Shown here one piece after another: positions 37,411 to 48,757 of a stretch of DNA of 64,000 nucleotides. The notes under the pieces are model-generated. The model saw only the letters and a list, made by a program, of their open reading frames with translations. It did no database searches and was not told the DNA's origin. The stretch is from contig BTPG01000005.1 in the NCBI GenBank assembly GCA_036245525.1, forward strand, positions 132,738,250 to 132,802,249. Reading direction: 5' to 3'. This DNA comes from Semisulcospira habei. Taxonomy: Eukaryota > Mollusca > Gastropoda > Semisulcospiridae. Numbering within the stretch: the stretch's first letter is position 1; each line of letters opens with the position of its first letter. The position numbers and the translations under genes were made by a program.

Positions 37411-37529
37411 GAATAGCGAAGAGGAGGTGAGTGCCGCCCAGAATCTTACCCCCTTTATACGGGCTAACCAGACCCGCCCTCCCCCAGGGCAACCTCCCGA
37501 CAATTTCAGCTAAGCTTGACCTATGGCGA

Positions 37530-38720
37530 GGGGGAGGGAGTGTCGCGCCGCGGCGATGTCCCTGAATAGGGCTAGGTTCTCCCGATGGCCCGAGGGATCC
37601 CTGAGGTAGAACCGGGCGAAAGGTCGATTCCGCCCGCCAGCCCACGGTCGCCACAATGTCTTTGGTGGCGCAGATGCAGTCGAAGGAGCCGCTCATGGCC
37701 ATGGCACTAACCTCGTGTGCCCTGATCCTTAGTCTCTTAGCTCCCTCCGGGGAGTGGTCCTGATAGGCGGACCGGATAACCCAGCGGAGCAAGGAAGATA
37801 TCATCTGGGCCAAGCCATCTGGTCCAAGCCATCTGGTCCTCCTGGGGACAAGGCAGAAGAGGCGGGACCGTCCCCTCCGGATGGGTTTGGATCGGCGCAG
37901 GTACAACCGTAAGGCCCTCACCGGGTCCTGCCCTCTGGTCTCCCGGGGAAGGTCTATCCCCTTCAGCGGAATAATAGTGATCACCTTGGGCGCGGTTAAT
38001 GGGGACTGCACAGAGCCATCCGTTCTGAACTGCCGGCAGGCGGGGATGCGCAGAGAGCGCGTGCAGTTCGCTTACCCTGTAAGCCGTGGTGAGGGCCAGG
38101 AGGAAACAGGTCTTCCGGGTCACATCAGCTAACTGCGCCAAGGGGAGCAGTTCGAATCGGTCCAAATAGAGCCACGTCAGCACCCAGGGTAGGTCCCATC
38201 GCTGAGTCAGCAAGCAGGGACCAGACCGCTGGAGGCCAAAGCAGGCCCTAAGGTGGGCGTGGCCCTTGCAAGCGCCCGGGTCCGGGCAGTCCAAGTGGCG
38301 ATACGTGTCAGCTATCATGACCAGGTAGCCCCAGATGGTAATCGGAGTCACGTTCTGCTCGACGAAGAGCCAGAGGAAGACTGGGCCAACTGTGGGGCAG
38401 TCAGATCTGTGGGGAGAGGCGCTGGTCGTCGCACCAGGGCCGAAGGACTCGCCACTTTTGCTCCTAGACGCGTCTGGTCGAAGGTCTGCTGGCTGCAGTG
38501 AATGCCTCCACTGCAGCACTTGAGCCCCTAGCGGCGGGAGCACGCTGCACAATCTCAAGGCGGGTAGGAGAAGCCCGCTCCGGGCCCGGAGGATCCAGCT
38601 TCTGTCGGGGTTGCGTGGGCCTCATGAGTGGAGTGGGGAGCCGCAGAGGGGGACCGGTGGCAAGGCTCGGGGGGTCGATGGTCCAAGACCTGGTCCAGCC
38701 GAACAGGGCCACCAGTAACA
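37530..38720 (-). pseudogene. Tyrosine recombinase, DIRS-D, inactive
   Basis: The minus strand reads RWDLPWVLTWLYLDRFELLP, then the core Arg region (TTAYRVSELHALS), then KRLRIRAHEVSAMAMS and GWRAESTF. The HxxR motif is HEVS, so the second catalytic Arg is lost. The frame shifts just after the Trp-containing motif (STFRPVLPQ instead of TFARFYL), removing the Tyr. Otherwise it is close to the recombinase of A. Confidence 0.8.
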
Positions 38721-38859
38721 CGCAGCGTTGTCACTCTTGAGCTTGAGCAGGACCTTGGGGGCCAGCACCATGGGGGGATAAGCAGACGCGTTGAGGGCCT
38801 CACAGGAGATGGAGAGCGCATCGACTGCCCAGGCGAGGGGGTCCGGCTGGGGAGACGAA

Positions 38860-40300
38860 GATGGGGGGGAGGGGGGGCTGCCGATACCACGTCGTCGCGA
38901 AGAGGCCGATCATGGGTGTCTCCCACTGCACGCAGATCATTCCAAGATATCTGGGCGTAGAGCCCACTCGGCGTGGAGAAGCTGGCCGCGCCGAGAGAGG
39001 GAGTCGGCTAGGACATTCACGAGGCCGGGGAAGTGTCGCCGTCTGAGAGAGATGCCGCGATCTTCGCACCACCGGAGGACCTGGTACAGGAGGATGTAGA
39101 GGGAGGGAAAGCGCGTCCCACCCTGCTTCTGGATGTAGGAGACGACCGTGGAGTAGACGGAAGGACGAGGAGCTCCCGGTGTCGGAGGCGTGTCTCCCAT
39201 GCGGTAAGGGCGCTCCAACCGCTTCCCGCCCCCACCAGATGATGTGTCGGTCTGGGCGGTCCAGAGGCCAGCGGCTGGAAGACATGGAGAACATCGATAG
39301 AAGCTGTGCACCCCAACAGGAGAGGCTTGCGCCCACCCCGAGAGACAACTGGGGGGGGGGGGGGGGGGGAGGCGGTGAGGCGAGGGGTACTCCGGCCGCA
39401 AGCCATGCAGGATCCACCCAGCGGAGGAGATGAGGTTAGAGCATCAGAATAACCGGCCCCGGGGTCACGAGGTCGCCGGAGGACAAACGCCAGTGGAGGG
39501 GCAGTTGCAGGTGCAGCTGAAGCGGGCGGGAGTAGAGCCGGCCGAGGGGTAGGAGGTCCGCCGCCGCGCTCATCAGGCATAGGCGCTGCAGCCACACTCT
39601 GGCGGGAACCGTGTCCTCTTGAGACACCTGGCGGGCTAAGGTCACCAACTTCTGGATCCGAGGATCGGAAGACTCACTCTGTCGAAGTCGGTCTGAAACT
39701 CCATGCCCACATGCACGACCGGTGAGAGGGTGTGAGGTCCGACTTGCCGACATCGACCCAGACGCCAAGGCGAGCACGTAGATCAAGCAGCGCATCCCTG
39801 TCCTCCAAGGCTGACTCCAACTGGATCCGGAGGAACAGATCGTCCAAGAAGGTTGATGTGGGGCTCGGGGACAAATGTCCGGCCTAGGCGATGACGGCGT
39901 CCGTGATGCGAGGGTACACCGAGGAGCTGAGGTTGAGGCCAAAAGGCAGCGCCCAGAACAGGTAGACCAGGCCGCCGAAGTCAAAACGTCGAGAGACGGG
40001 GCACATGGGTACATGCAGGTATGCGTCCGACAGGTCCAGGTTGATGGCGAAGTCCAAGGGGTGCAACCTGCCCGCAAGGCTCTGGCCGTCCCCATGCAAA
40101 CGTAATGTACTTGTTCAGCGCCGTAGGGTCGATGACGAGGCGCCACTCGCCGCCAGGCTTGGGTACCAAGAGGAGACGGAAGTAGAAGGCTGTGGAGACG
40201 TGTCGCGCGACCACCTCCGTGGCGGCCTTCATCAGCAGGGCAGAGACCTCGCCGCGAATGGCGTCGGCTTAAGAGCTAATCGGTCGGGACATTGGTCCAC
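38860..40300 (-). pseudogene. RT and RNase H remnants, DIRS-D
   Basis: The RT part at about 39674-40232 has RLLLVPKPGGEWRLVIDPTALN and SPTSTFLDDLFL (FLDD instead of YLDD). The RNase H region lies at about 38940-39420 (VSYIQKQGGTRFPSLYILL, VLADSLSRRGQLL). Frameshifts and a 20-base G-run at 39350 break it. Confidence 0.75.
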
Positions 40301-42344
40301 AGGGGAGCTGCTCCGTCACCTCGGAGGGGAGATCATGGCAGGACTGGGGGACAGCATCACGACGCATCGGGTCGTGGCAGGAGGCAGCGGCCCAGGCGTT
40401 GGCAGAGGTGTGATACGCCACCCGGGCGGCAGAAGACGGCAGGGCGAGGATGTCTCCCGGACGACAGCTAGCGTGACTGGGTCCCATCTCCCACACAGGC
40501 CAGGGCTTACTCGTGCGTATGGGGGCGCCGTCCTATCTGGGAGGGGGCAGGCGAAGGCCTGGTGTGACCAGTGTACCAGCATCGGCGGAAGAAGAAGTCC
40601 CAGTCCGACAGTCACTTGGCATCAGAGAAGAATCCCACGTTGCCAAAGGAACCCCGCTGCAGGTGCACGTGCACGGAAAACGACTCACCAAGGTCCTGAA
40701 CTCCAGGGCTGGGGACGGGACTTGAACTGCTTGGACCGCCGGGAGGCATTCACCAGGAAGACAGGGAGCGATCAGGAGCGCTCTCTAGTCCAGGGTGCCG
40801 GAGACTCTCCATCCTAGGTGCCAGGCGGGCCGCTGATGACGAGGGGCTGCCAAGGGAGCGTGAGCCGGGAGGTGCCAAGCAAATGTCATCTCAGAGGGCC
40901 GCGATGGAGATCCCTGGTAGCAAGCTGAGGCTTCGTCATCATAGTGGGACACGGACGGGTGGCGAGGGGGCCGCCAGAAGGTACCAGGGCAAGGAGAAAA
41001 CGCTGCTCAATTTTCCGGGAGGGGGCCGGGGGGGGGGGGGGGGGGGGGGGGAGCCTCACTAGCGACATTCTCTCGCCCGGAGCTCGAGCTGGGGAGGGGG
41101 GAAAACGACTCACCTGGGAGCTCCGCCGAGAGGGGGGGGGGGGGACCGCACAGTAGGGGGAGAAGTCCCGCGAAGATCGCCGCAACGAGACCACGCTCCG
41201 ATGAGAAGACCTGCGATCCCGAGGGAGCGACTGCGTCGGCAGGGGCCGCAGTGGTCTGATGGGGGGAGGAGGTGGTGTGAGGCCGGGTGGCACCAAGGAG
41301 TAATGTGCCCGCAAGCAAGAAGTCCGGTCCAGCTGGTGCTCATGTGGTCGGGTAACAGAGGGTAGTCCGGAACTCGTGGCGCCATCTACCCGAGTCAAGT
41401 CGTCGGAGCCTGCAACGAGTCGGATCGCCAGGCGGAGTGCACCAGGATCCAGCAGCTGCGTCTGGCTTAGGGTGCTTGTCACTGACCTTGGTGCGGCGAT
41501 CGAAGTCGCCGCCAGGCTGGGTCCGAGGAGCGGGCATGGCGCATCTTAGTAGCCGTGTCAGAGCCCGAGGGAGCTCAGGATGCAAGGCGGGGCGAACAAG
41601 TTCTCTGTGGGTTGGGCTCTGAAAAGCACAAAGGTCTAGTAGCCTCGTCCAGCTGGGGGTGCTAGTCACTCACTGTGGAGCGGGACGATCGACGTCGCTG
41701 CTGGACTGGCTTTGAGGAGTGGGCGGCCGATTCCGAGTAACCGCGTCGGAGCCCAGGAGAGCTCGGGCTGCAAGGCGGGGCGAGCAAGCTCGCTGTGGGA
41801 TCAGCTCTAAGGAGAGCGGGCGCACAAGGGTCCAGTAGCTTCGTCCGCCTGGGGGCACTTGTCACTCACCATGGAGCGGGACGATCAACGTCGCTGCTGG
41901 CCTGGCTTCGAGGAGCGGGCGGGCTGATTCCGAGTAACCGCATCAGAGCCCCAGAGAACTCGGGCCGGGAGGCGGGGCTAGCAAGCTCGCTGTGGGCCAG
42001 GCTCTAAAGAGAGCGGGTGCACAAAGGTCCAGTAGTCTCGTCTGGCTGGGGGAGCTTATCACTCACCCTGGAGCGGGACGAAAGACGCCGGTGCTGGCGT
42101 GGTTCCGAGGGGTTGGCGGTAGCCGCGTCGGAGCCTGAGAGAGCTTGGGCCAGGAGGCGGGGTGAGCAAGCTTACTGTGGGCCAGGCTCGGGGGGAGCGG
42201 GCGCACAAATAGGCCATGTCCGGGGACCTGAAGCACGTGTCGGGGCCCGGGTAGTCAGTCCCCCAACATCAGAGTGGGTGCGCCTCGTCCCCTCTGCAGA
42301 GGCGGCAGGGGGTGCTGTAGCGGGTGGCTGGTCTCGGGCCGGCG
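40301..42344 (-). pseudogene. ORF1 remnant of DIRS-D, distal part
   Basis: The reading at 40269-40496 (RVAYHTSANAWAAASCHDPM) matches the C-terminal half of ORF1 in A (SYHTCVNAMAAAANCDLL). Upstream, an Arg/Ser/Pro-rich part with long G-runs (41029-41052, 41136) leads into the tandem array at 41436-42206. Frames are broken repeatedly. Confidence 0.65.
41436..42206 (-). repeat. Four tandem ~195-bp units in DIRS-D ORF1
   Basis: Units begin near 41436, 41628, 41823 and 42018. Each has a GGTCCAGTAG(C/T)-like start, a TGTCACTCACC-like block, GAGCGGGACGA and GCAAGCTCGCTGTGGG. The unit differs in size and sequence from the arrays in A and C. Confidence 0.85.
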
Positions 42345-43680
42345 TAGGACTTCTCAAAATCAAAGAAAATTCCACAGACATGCTGCTTGTTGACAAAAGC
42401 ATCTCGGATAAAAGACTCAAAGCGGACAAGATGGTCAATTGTACTACAGAAGCGCTGGAAACCGCACTGAAGGTCTGTGATGAGACCCTGGGATTCAAGA
42501 TGCCACACCAGGTGGGCGTTGACCAAGCGTTCCATAGTTTTACATAATTACGATGTCAAAGCTATTGGCCGGTAGTTGCCCGGGTCGGAAGGATCCTTAC
42601 CCGGCTTGGGAATTGGCACAACTACAGCCTGGCGCCAGGATGGCGGAAAATGACCGGTTACCCAGATATGGTTAAAGGCCTTGAGAAGTACAAGGAGTGA
42701 ATCCTCAGGCAGATGTGTTAGGAGCTGATAGTGGATGGTATCTAGTCCACCAGCAGAGTCATTACATTTCTGCATGGCTTGCTGCAATTCTGAAAATGTG
42801 AAAGGGGCATTATAAAATCACAAGTACAAGACTCGCTTCTCCTTCTCTCTCTGGAAGAAATGTGAATAATGCTCTGTTGAAGAATTACGGGCAATGGTGG
42901 AGGCAAGCAAATTGGCCACAGCCTTTTTTGTCCGTGACCAAACTGGCACCATCTCTAAGATGGCCGACAGAAGCCGAGCCGCCCCTGCCCCTAATTTTCG
43001 AACAGCCTTCCATACTTTTTGGGATGGAGTCCTAGAAGATAAAGATGAGACGAAGCGTCTCCTGGAAGCACGGCGTTCACGTTTAAAAATGTAATGGGCT
43101 TTCGCCCTCTGTCTTCTAAAGGTTAAAATATTCGCTTGTGACGGATTACAAAAAGCACGTCGCTGAGCAGATTTGCGCGCTTTTTGGGCCTTGCGGCACT
43201 CTTCATTCAACCATGGTACTCTCGGCTTCCAAGGGACTGATGTGGAAGTTCTAGGGATAGTTTCACCTACTACGTCCAACAAAATAGAAGTAAAACAAGA
43301 AACATGTTTTTCAGCTGACATGACCACCTCCTCTGTAATACAAGACTGACAGAGGGAGGCGAACAGAGGCCAGTTAGCTTTCTTGAGGTTCCAGTGCCCC
43401 ACTGGCGAATCCTCCTCACAGCTGACCGATGACAGGACTACAGGGAAGTGGTCACTACCACACAAGTCGTCGTGAACCTTCCAGTCAAAGTCCAGCATGA
43501 GAGAAGTATCACACACAGTGAGGTCTAGAACAGAACTAGATCCTGAACCTGAGTTAGAGTCTATGTAGGTGAGCCATCATTAACACATAGGTTAAGTTGA
43601 GAAAAAACATCTTCTAACATCTGACCTCTGCCATTATAGTGGTCACTACCCCAAAGGTGAGCGTGACCGTTAAAATCCCC
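42345..43680 (-). pseudogene. LINE ORF2 remnant (partial endonuclease, partial RT)
   Basis: The endonuclease C-terminal half reads GDFNGHAHLWGSDHYNGRG and CGSDHFPVVLSSVSC. The RT N-part reads SWRQAVVVPIPKPGKDPSD, NYRPIALTS, MERLVNAHLVWHLES and VCGIFFDFEK, then ends. The catalytic YxDD region and everything after it are missing, as is the first half of the endonuclease. Confidence 0.78.
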
Positions 43681-45000
43681 TTTTTCCTTTGCCTTGGAAG
43701 GAGTTGAAGAAACAGAGGGAGGCCAGCTCCCAGGCCTCCTCTGGTTCTTCGGAGAGGAAGGGGGTGGAGCTGCCGCAACATCAGCAATGACAACTTCCAC
43801 TCGTCCATCGGATCCTCCAATGTGGCATATTTGTTTTGAAGGGGGACATCAGTGTTCCCCTTCTGGGCCTGTGCGCACAGTGGTCCCATAGATTTCTTAG
43901 ACCTCTGGTCCTGGGCAGTGTGCCTGCCGCTAGATTTAGCGGCCTTTGGAGTTGACAGACTAACAGGTTTGGGTGGGGGCTGAGGCTTAGGGGCAACAGA
44001 AGGCGGCACTACCGGACCGGCAGTGTCCGCCTTCTGCGTTCCCTGGCTCCTCGTCACCACCGGAGGAGGGTTACTCTCCAGGGGCGAGAGGAGCCGAGGC
44101 TCCACCCCCAACCAATAAGTTGGGGTTTGACATGAGAAGTCTTTGGTGGGGTGCTTGCCTGCCACCGCTGCACTGAAAGTATACACAGAGGTGTTAGAGA
44201 TTGGGGTAGCCGCAGCTGCACCAGGGCCTTCAACCAGTTTTTTGGCATCCAAAAAAGACAGCCCCTTCTCCACAAGCACTTGCTGAATCCTGCACTGAGA
44301 TATTCAATGAGGGCATTTCTTGTCTGAAGCCATATGCGCCCCCTGGCAATTCACACCCAGGGGGGTGGCTGTGCAGGAATCAGCATAGTGTCTGGGCTTA
44401 GTGCAACGGGCGCATGAAGCCTCTGCCTGGCGGCATGTCTTCTGCCCATGGCCATGCTTTTAGCACTTAAAGCACCGGAGGGGGAGAGGGACGTACTTTT
44501 TCACTTTCAAGGAGTAGTAACCTCCCCAGATGGTAGTAGGAGGGGTGGGGGTGCCAAACGTCAGTATGATGGTAGGGAGACGGATCTCCCCACAACCTCG
44601 CTTGGAAGCGAAGCGCCTGACGTAAGTTACCCCCTGAGACTTAAGGTTCCATACAAGTTCATCTTCTGACAGTTCTGCCAAAGCTTGATCTTTGATTACG
44701 CCTCTTGACGAATTCATAGTTTTGTGGGGTGTGACTTCCACTGAAGTGTCTCCGATGGAAGAGAGCCTCAGTAGCCCGCTGGAGTGTGCCTGGGTACGGC
44801 ATTCCACCAGCAAGTCACCAGACCTGAGGCGCTGGGCATCAGGCCTGCCAACACGGCTCCTGAGGGTCTCCCCCACCAGAAAAGGATGTAGCTTGGAAAC
44901 AGGTTTGTCTTTGACCTTGCTATGGACAATGAGGAAGCGAGGCTATACGGCCAACGCCTGAGGCGTCGCTTCCTCACAGTCCGAGTCACTGTCATGTTCA
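43680..45000 (-). pseudogene. LINE ORF1 (nucleic-acid-binding, zinc knuckles)
   Basis: The minus strand shows a conserved core (SSGLLRLSSIGDTSVEVTPH, NLKSQGVTYVRRFASKRGCG) as in ORF1 of Jockey/I-group LINEs. Two CX2CX4HX4C knuckles follow near 44340-44470 (CFKC...KHGHGQKTC and CARCTKPRHYADSC), then a Pro-rich tail (VAPKPQPPPKPVSLST). Stops at about 44458 and 44300 interrupt it, and the tail runs directly into mid-endonuclease sequence at about 43680. Confidence 0.75.
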
Positions 45001-45715
45001 ATGTCGGTGGCTATGTGCCGCTTCTGTGTGCCAGTTTTTTTTTTTTTTTGTTTTTTCCATATTATAATAGTAGAGATATTCATCCCCCGGGGGTCCCCGC
45101 CCGCCACCGAGTCCAACAAGGGAAAGTGCAACTGTCGGCGGGTCTCCAGCCAACGCACAATGGAAACTGCCCGAAAGATATACTCAAGGGGGTAAGCCCG
45201 ATTGAACGGTCTGAGCCACCGCCTTCTATCACACTGTTGAATGCAGGGGAATACTGGTGTAAAGCACCTAATCAGCAGCTGAGGCTATAGCATGGTGCTC
45301 CGTATATCAACCCGCATGTCAACAGTGGGATAGGGCTGAACGTGACAAGAGCCGATTGACTAGGCCGGTACGACTAGACTCCCGTTTAGGTAGAAGTCAA
45401 GGCCGAAGTGGAGTGATGGCACCAGTGAGCCGCAGCCCAAAGGGAACCTCAGCCACCAGGATCCTCTTCTCCCCCGACACGGGTCTCCAAGCATGGCAAA
45501 CACTTGGGATCCAAAGGACCAAAAGCTCACAAGTATTTTTAAGGACCAATCCAACATGGTAGGACCTGGGTTAGCACAGCTCTTTAAAAACCGGAAAAAG
45601 TGAAACAGTGAAAAAGACTGAACAACATATCTGCTGACATCAAGTCCTAATCCTGGACAAAGATGGCACCCCTCTGCTAGCCCACTCAGTCAGTGACTTG
45701 GGAGACTACCCACCC

Positions 45716-45980
45716 ACGCCATGTGAAGGCCGGTGCCTAGTGGGCCCGTGCGCAGCAGAGAACACCCCAGCACCTCCCAAATCCACAAGAAGCACCACAA
45801 AAATCCAACGGAAGCACCACGATAATCCAACGGAAGCACCAGCACCCACACGTAAATCCAAAGAACGAAGGTAATCCAAGGCAGGCACGATAAAACACGG
45901 TAAACTCCAGTATCCAAGGCACGACCGGTTACAACCGTACACAGCCGAAACGTCCAGTAGGCTTGAACACAACCGTTCCT
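45716..45980 (-). other. DIRS-D 5' region with a 27-bp tandem repeat
   Basis: ATCCAACGGAAGCACCAC-type units repeat about three times at 45778-45845. From about 45900 the sequence aligns with the 5' region of DIRS-C near 11710 (CCGTACACAGCC). Confidence 0.6.
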
Positions 45981-46188
45981 GGTAAGCTAAGCAAACAGAA
46001 TGGCGTGATACCACTGGGCACGTGACCAGATAGGGAGTGATGGGAGACTACTCAGGGTACCTGGTTACGGCAACCTTGAGTTGCCTCCCTGTTTGTGTAG
46101 GTACACAATGGATTTTTAGGCTGAAATTGGTAAGCTAATTGTACGTTTCCTAATAGTAATGTCATCTGTAATGTTTTTGAGGAAACAA
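45981..46188. repeat. Right (5') terminal inverted repeat of DIRS-D
   Basis: Reverse-complement match to the left repeat, ending AATGTTTTTGAGGAAACAA. Confidence 0.88.
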
Positions 46189-46359
46189 TTTATGCAGCGT
46201 CATCTAACGACTATGTACCAGTTGCAGGATTTGGATCGACCATGATCATTCAAGAGTAGTGCCAGATTAGCTTGATGCCCTCAGACGCCAAGCTAATCTG
46301 GCGCTACTCTTGAATGATCACGGTCAGTCTATCTCCCGCTGTAGGGCACTGGGGTTAAA

Positions 46360-47220
46360 TAGGCTCAGGGCTTCCGTTTTTGTGCGTCTGTGCGTCAATG
46401 ACGCATTAAAACTCAAAATCACGTACTGAAAATGTTACTAAGGGGTAGTCCAACGCACTAAAATTCAGTGCATCTGTGTCCAAGACGCATCATCCTTGCG
46501 CCACCATGCGTAACCTAACAGAGGTAGGCGACAGTCATTCTATTTTTAGTGACGAGTTGGTTCGTACGATCGTCAGTTTAGCCGCTCGCTTGGTCGCGGT
46601 TGCGTTCAGAATCATCACAACTCCGGGGTCCATGCGAGTGTAACAGGACAGGCAAACTCGGTGTTAGATTGCGTGAGGTGTCAGCATGTTTTTACAAAGT
46701 GTGCGCTACATGTTGAACGCGTTACTTGCTGTGACGTTACCGTTCATACTATTATGAGATACCGCATCGTGCGTTTCACTTTCGATCTTGAACGAAGTTG
46801 TAAAAAGCAAAGGGAGCTGGAATGCTTCAGATTCTTCAATCCGGCACCATCTGATCATGATAATCGCTTAGTAGAAAAAAGATGCACTTCGACACCACCG
46901 TCTCCATGGACAAGCGACAGTACCAGAAATGATACCCTGGGCCGTGTGTGACACCACCGCTGCGACTCAAAGTTTTCAGAGTTCATGGCTGTGTGTATTT
47001 CCATGACTAAAGCATGACGGCACACGGATGACATGCGCAATGTGCATGGAGGAGAAATAAAAAAGCAAGTCCAGAAATTTGAACAGAAATAAGTTTGTCA
47101 GTTTTTTATCGTGGTCGATCCATCTCATTCTGGTACACAGGTGTCAAAAGATCTAAAATTGGAGCAATACGTCTTTCGGGTTAAATGGGTTAAAACCAAC
47201 TTTTAAGTACATTAGTTCAC
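46360..47220. other. Unassigned intron segment, locally CpG-rich
   Basis: From 46400 to 46950 the sequence is richer in CpG than the surrounding intron (around 46550-46620 especially). A 96-codon plus-strand ORF at 46661-46951 has no recognised domain. No element ends or splice sites were found. It could be a remnant of an unknown element or a regulatory CpG-rich block. Confidence 0.4.
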
Positions 47221-47224
47221 ACAG

Positions 47225-47242
47225 AGAGAGAGAGAGAGAGAG
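47225..47242. repeat. (GA)n microsatellite
   Basis: A pure AG dinucleotide run of nine units. Confidence 0.9.
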
Positions 47243-47807
47243 TTTAGACAAGTCAGACTTTGGTTGTCAATCTGCATTCAGCAGAAAAGGTTATATTCTC
47301 TGTTACAATACATTATCAAATGATCATACTGATAAATACATATATGCATTTTTCTGTGAGAGACAGGGAGACAGGCTTTTGCACGATAGCTCAACAGTTA
47401 AAAAATCAGTATCAGAAAGGACACACACACACTGTCACAACAAATTTAAAGAGGAGAGAGCGAAATGAGTTAATTTATTTTAAGAAAAAACAAATAAAAT
47501 TGCGGACCCTCTATTATGCTCAGATGGGGGTCTGTGTACCCTCTAAAATTTATACCTGGGGGTCTACAGACCCTTTAACCTGTTGTGAAAACAGAAGCCC
47601 TGAGGCTAAAGTGCAGTTTGCAAGGTTTCATTTGAAACATTGTGGTCAGGTCATCCATGACATGCAACCATAACTTGAAGCGACATTTTTCGGCACCATT
47701 TGAGTTACCAGTACAGCAGTACAAAATGCCTGTTCAACCCCTTCACTGACAAGAAAATATGAACGGGATTCAACTGCAAAAGACACAAATCATCATGAGA
47801 CCCCACA

Positions 47808-47880
47808 ATTTACACAAGCTCATGAGGATCTATGCCTCTTGCTGATGCCGCTCTAGATCTATGCTCCTTGGGTGGCTGGA
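47808..47880. repeat. Foldback repeat (GAGGCATAGATC family)
   Basis: CTCATGAGGATCTATGCCTC and GATCTATGCTCCTTGG repeat units resemble the family at 31143 and 35795. Confidence 0.55.
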
Positions 47881-48009
47881 GCTGTTTGTCGTTGAATTAC
47901 CAAAGATATCAGAATCACAATCTGCATCCACTGACATAAGTGGAGGGGATAATGCAAGCTCTTCCAGTGGGTTATTTCTCCATTAAAGATTTCTTCAACA
48001 ATGAACATA

Positions 48010-48090
48010 TTCACTATTTCAAGGGTAGTGCCAGATGAGCTTGGCGCCATCAGGCGCCAAGCTCATCTGGCATTACCCTTGAAATTATCT
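48010..48090. repeat. Palindromic MITE hairpin
   Basis: TTCAAGGGTAGTGCCAGATG pairs over about 30 bp with CATCTGGCATTACCCTTGAA around CGCCATCAGGCG, almost perfectly. Confidence 0.75.
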
Positions 48091-48229
48091 GTAGGCACCA
48101 AAAAATACTCTTGAGATATCACTGCGGATATATCTCCTGCAAATGGTACAGTAAATGTAAGAGATATAAGCCCAAACATTGACGGTTACTAGCTTCTGCA
48201 GTTGTAACAGTAATGGTAGTTGGGTGGTT

Positions 48230-48305
48230 GTACTTCAAGGGTGGTGCCGTCAGAGCAGCTTGGCCAAGCAATTCAGGCACTACCCTTGAACTGTCACAAT
48301 CAAGT
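48230..48305. repeat. Palindromic MITE hairpin, decayed
   Basis: TTCAAGGGTGGTGCC and GGCACTACCCTTGAA form the stem; the inner part is partly deleted. Confidence 0.65.
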
Positions 48306-48404
48306 CATATTTCGCTGTGATGTGTCAGGACTAAATGTACTGAAGCAGAGAGCTGTAAATCCTATTTGCTGTTAAAGAAAACTAAAATGTACAAAAGATG
48401 TTAC

Positions 48405-48546
48405 CAGCTTCTGCAGTTGTAGCATTGGTGTTGGTGGAGTTACTCCAGAAGCCTTTTCCATCGCTGGGACGACACTGGACAGTGATGTTGTAACATGTGT
48501 TCGGCCGGAAACCACACAGTGTTGCATCCATATCTGTCACCTCAAG
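48405..48546 (-). CDS. Receptor exon 3: WSxWS-like end of the cytokine-binding FN3
   Basis: Acceptor TGTGCAG and donor GTAACA on the minus strand; 142 bp, phase 0 in and phase 1 out. The reading LCGFRPNTCYNITVQCRPSD has the Leu-x-Pro-x-Thr-x-Tyr-x-(I/V) hallmark of FN3 E-F strands, and then GKGFWSNST. GFWSNST is where class I cytokine receptors carry GxWSxWS; here the second Trp-Ser is Ser-Thr. Several N-glycosylation sequons are present. It joins in phase to exons 2 and 4. Confidence 0.9.
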
Positions 48547-48757
48547 CTGCACACGAACAAATTTCAGTAAACTTTCCTTCTAACAAGGTTGGATATTTTT
48601 TAAAAGTTGGATATACTGGTCACAATGCTTTTACACAGGACCCAAAAACACTTTTTCTGTCACAAACTGCTGGAGTGAAAAAGTCTGAATCCAGGCCAGG
48701 GTCCAGTGAGGTGCAGGAGCATGCCCCCTGGAGGGTCCAAAAACAAATTTTACAATA

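Larger units (their letters stand above)
42345..45715 (-). mobile_element. Jockey/I-like LINE inside DIRS-D, internally deleted and 3'-truncated
   Basis: From 45715 down: a 5' untranslated part, ORF1 with zinc knuckles, an ORF2 lacking the first half of its endonuclease, and an RT that stops at about 42350 in the FFDFEK motif, where DIRS sequence resumes. Loss of the 3' half is not what target-primed insertion produces, so a later deletion is likely. The high-coordinate boundary is placed within 45690-45780. Confidence 0.75.
37051..46188 (-). mobile_element. DIRS-like element D (9.1 kb, degraded, with a LINE inside)
   Basis: Inverted repeats at 37051-37285 and 45981-46188, ICR at 37316-37410, minus-strand remnants of recombinase, RNase H, RT and ORF1 in the same order as A. 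ORF1 is interrupted by a Jockey/I-like LINE at about 42345-45715. Without it the element would be about 5.8 kb. Integration was into a MITE arm at an AAATTT site. Confidence 0.88.
37029..46358. repeat. TTAA palindromic MITE split by DIRS-D
   Basis: A TTAA at 37029-37032 begins the left arm, broken at 37050. The arm resumes after DIRS-D at 46189 (TTTATGCAGCGTCATCTAACGAC). The central hairpin is at 46250-46318 and the copy ends at the TTAA 46355-46358. The rejoined order matches the reverse arm of the copy at 48762-48964. Confidence 0.75.

Noticed and set aside
46661..46951. 96-codon plus-strand ORF in the CpG-richer block
   Set aside because: No recognisable domain or repeat of composition; kept only as part of an unassigned segment.
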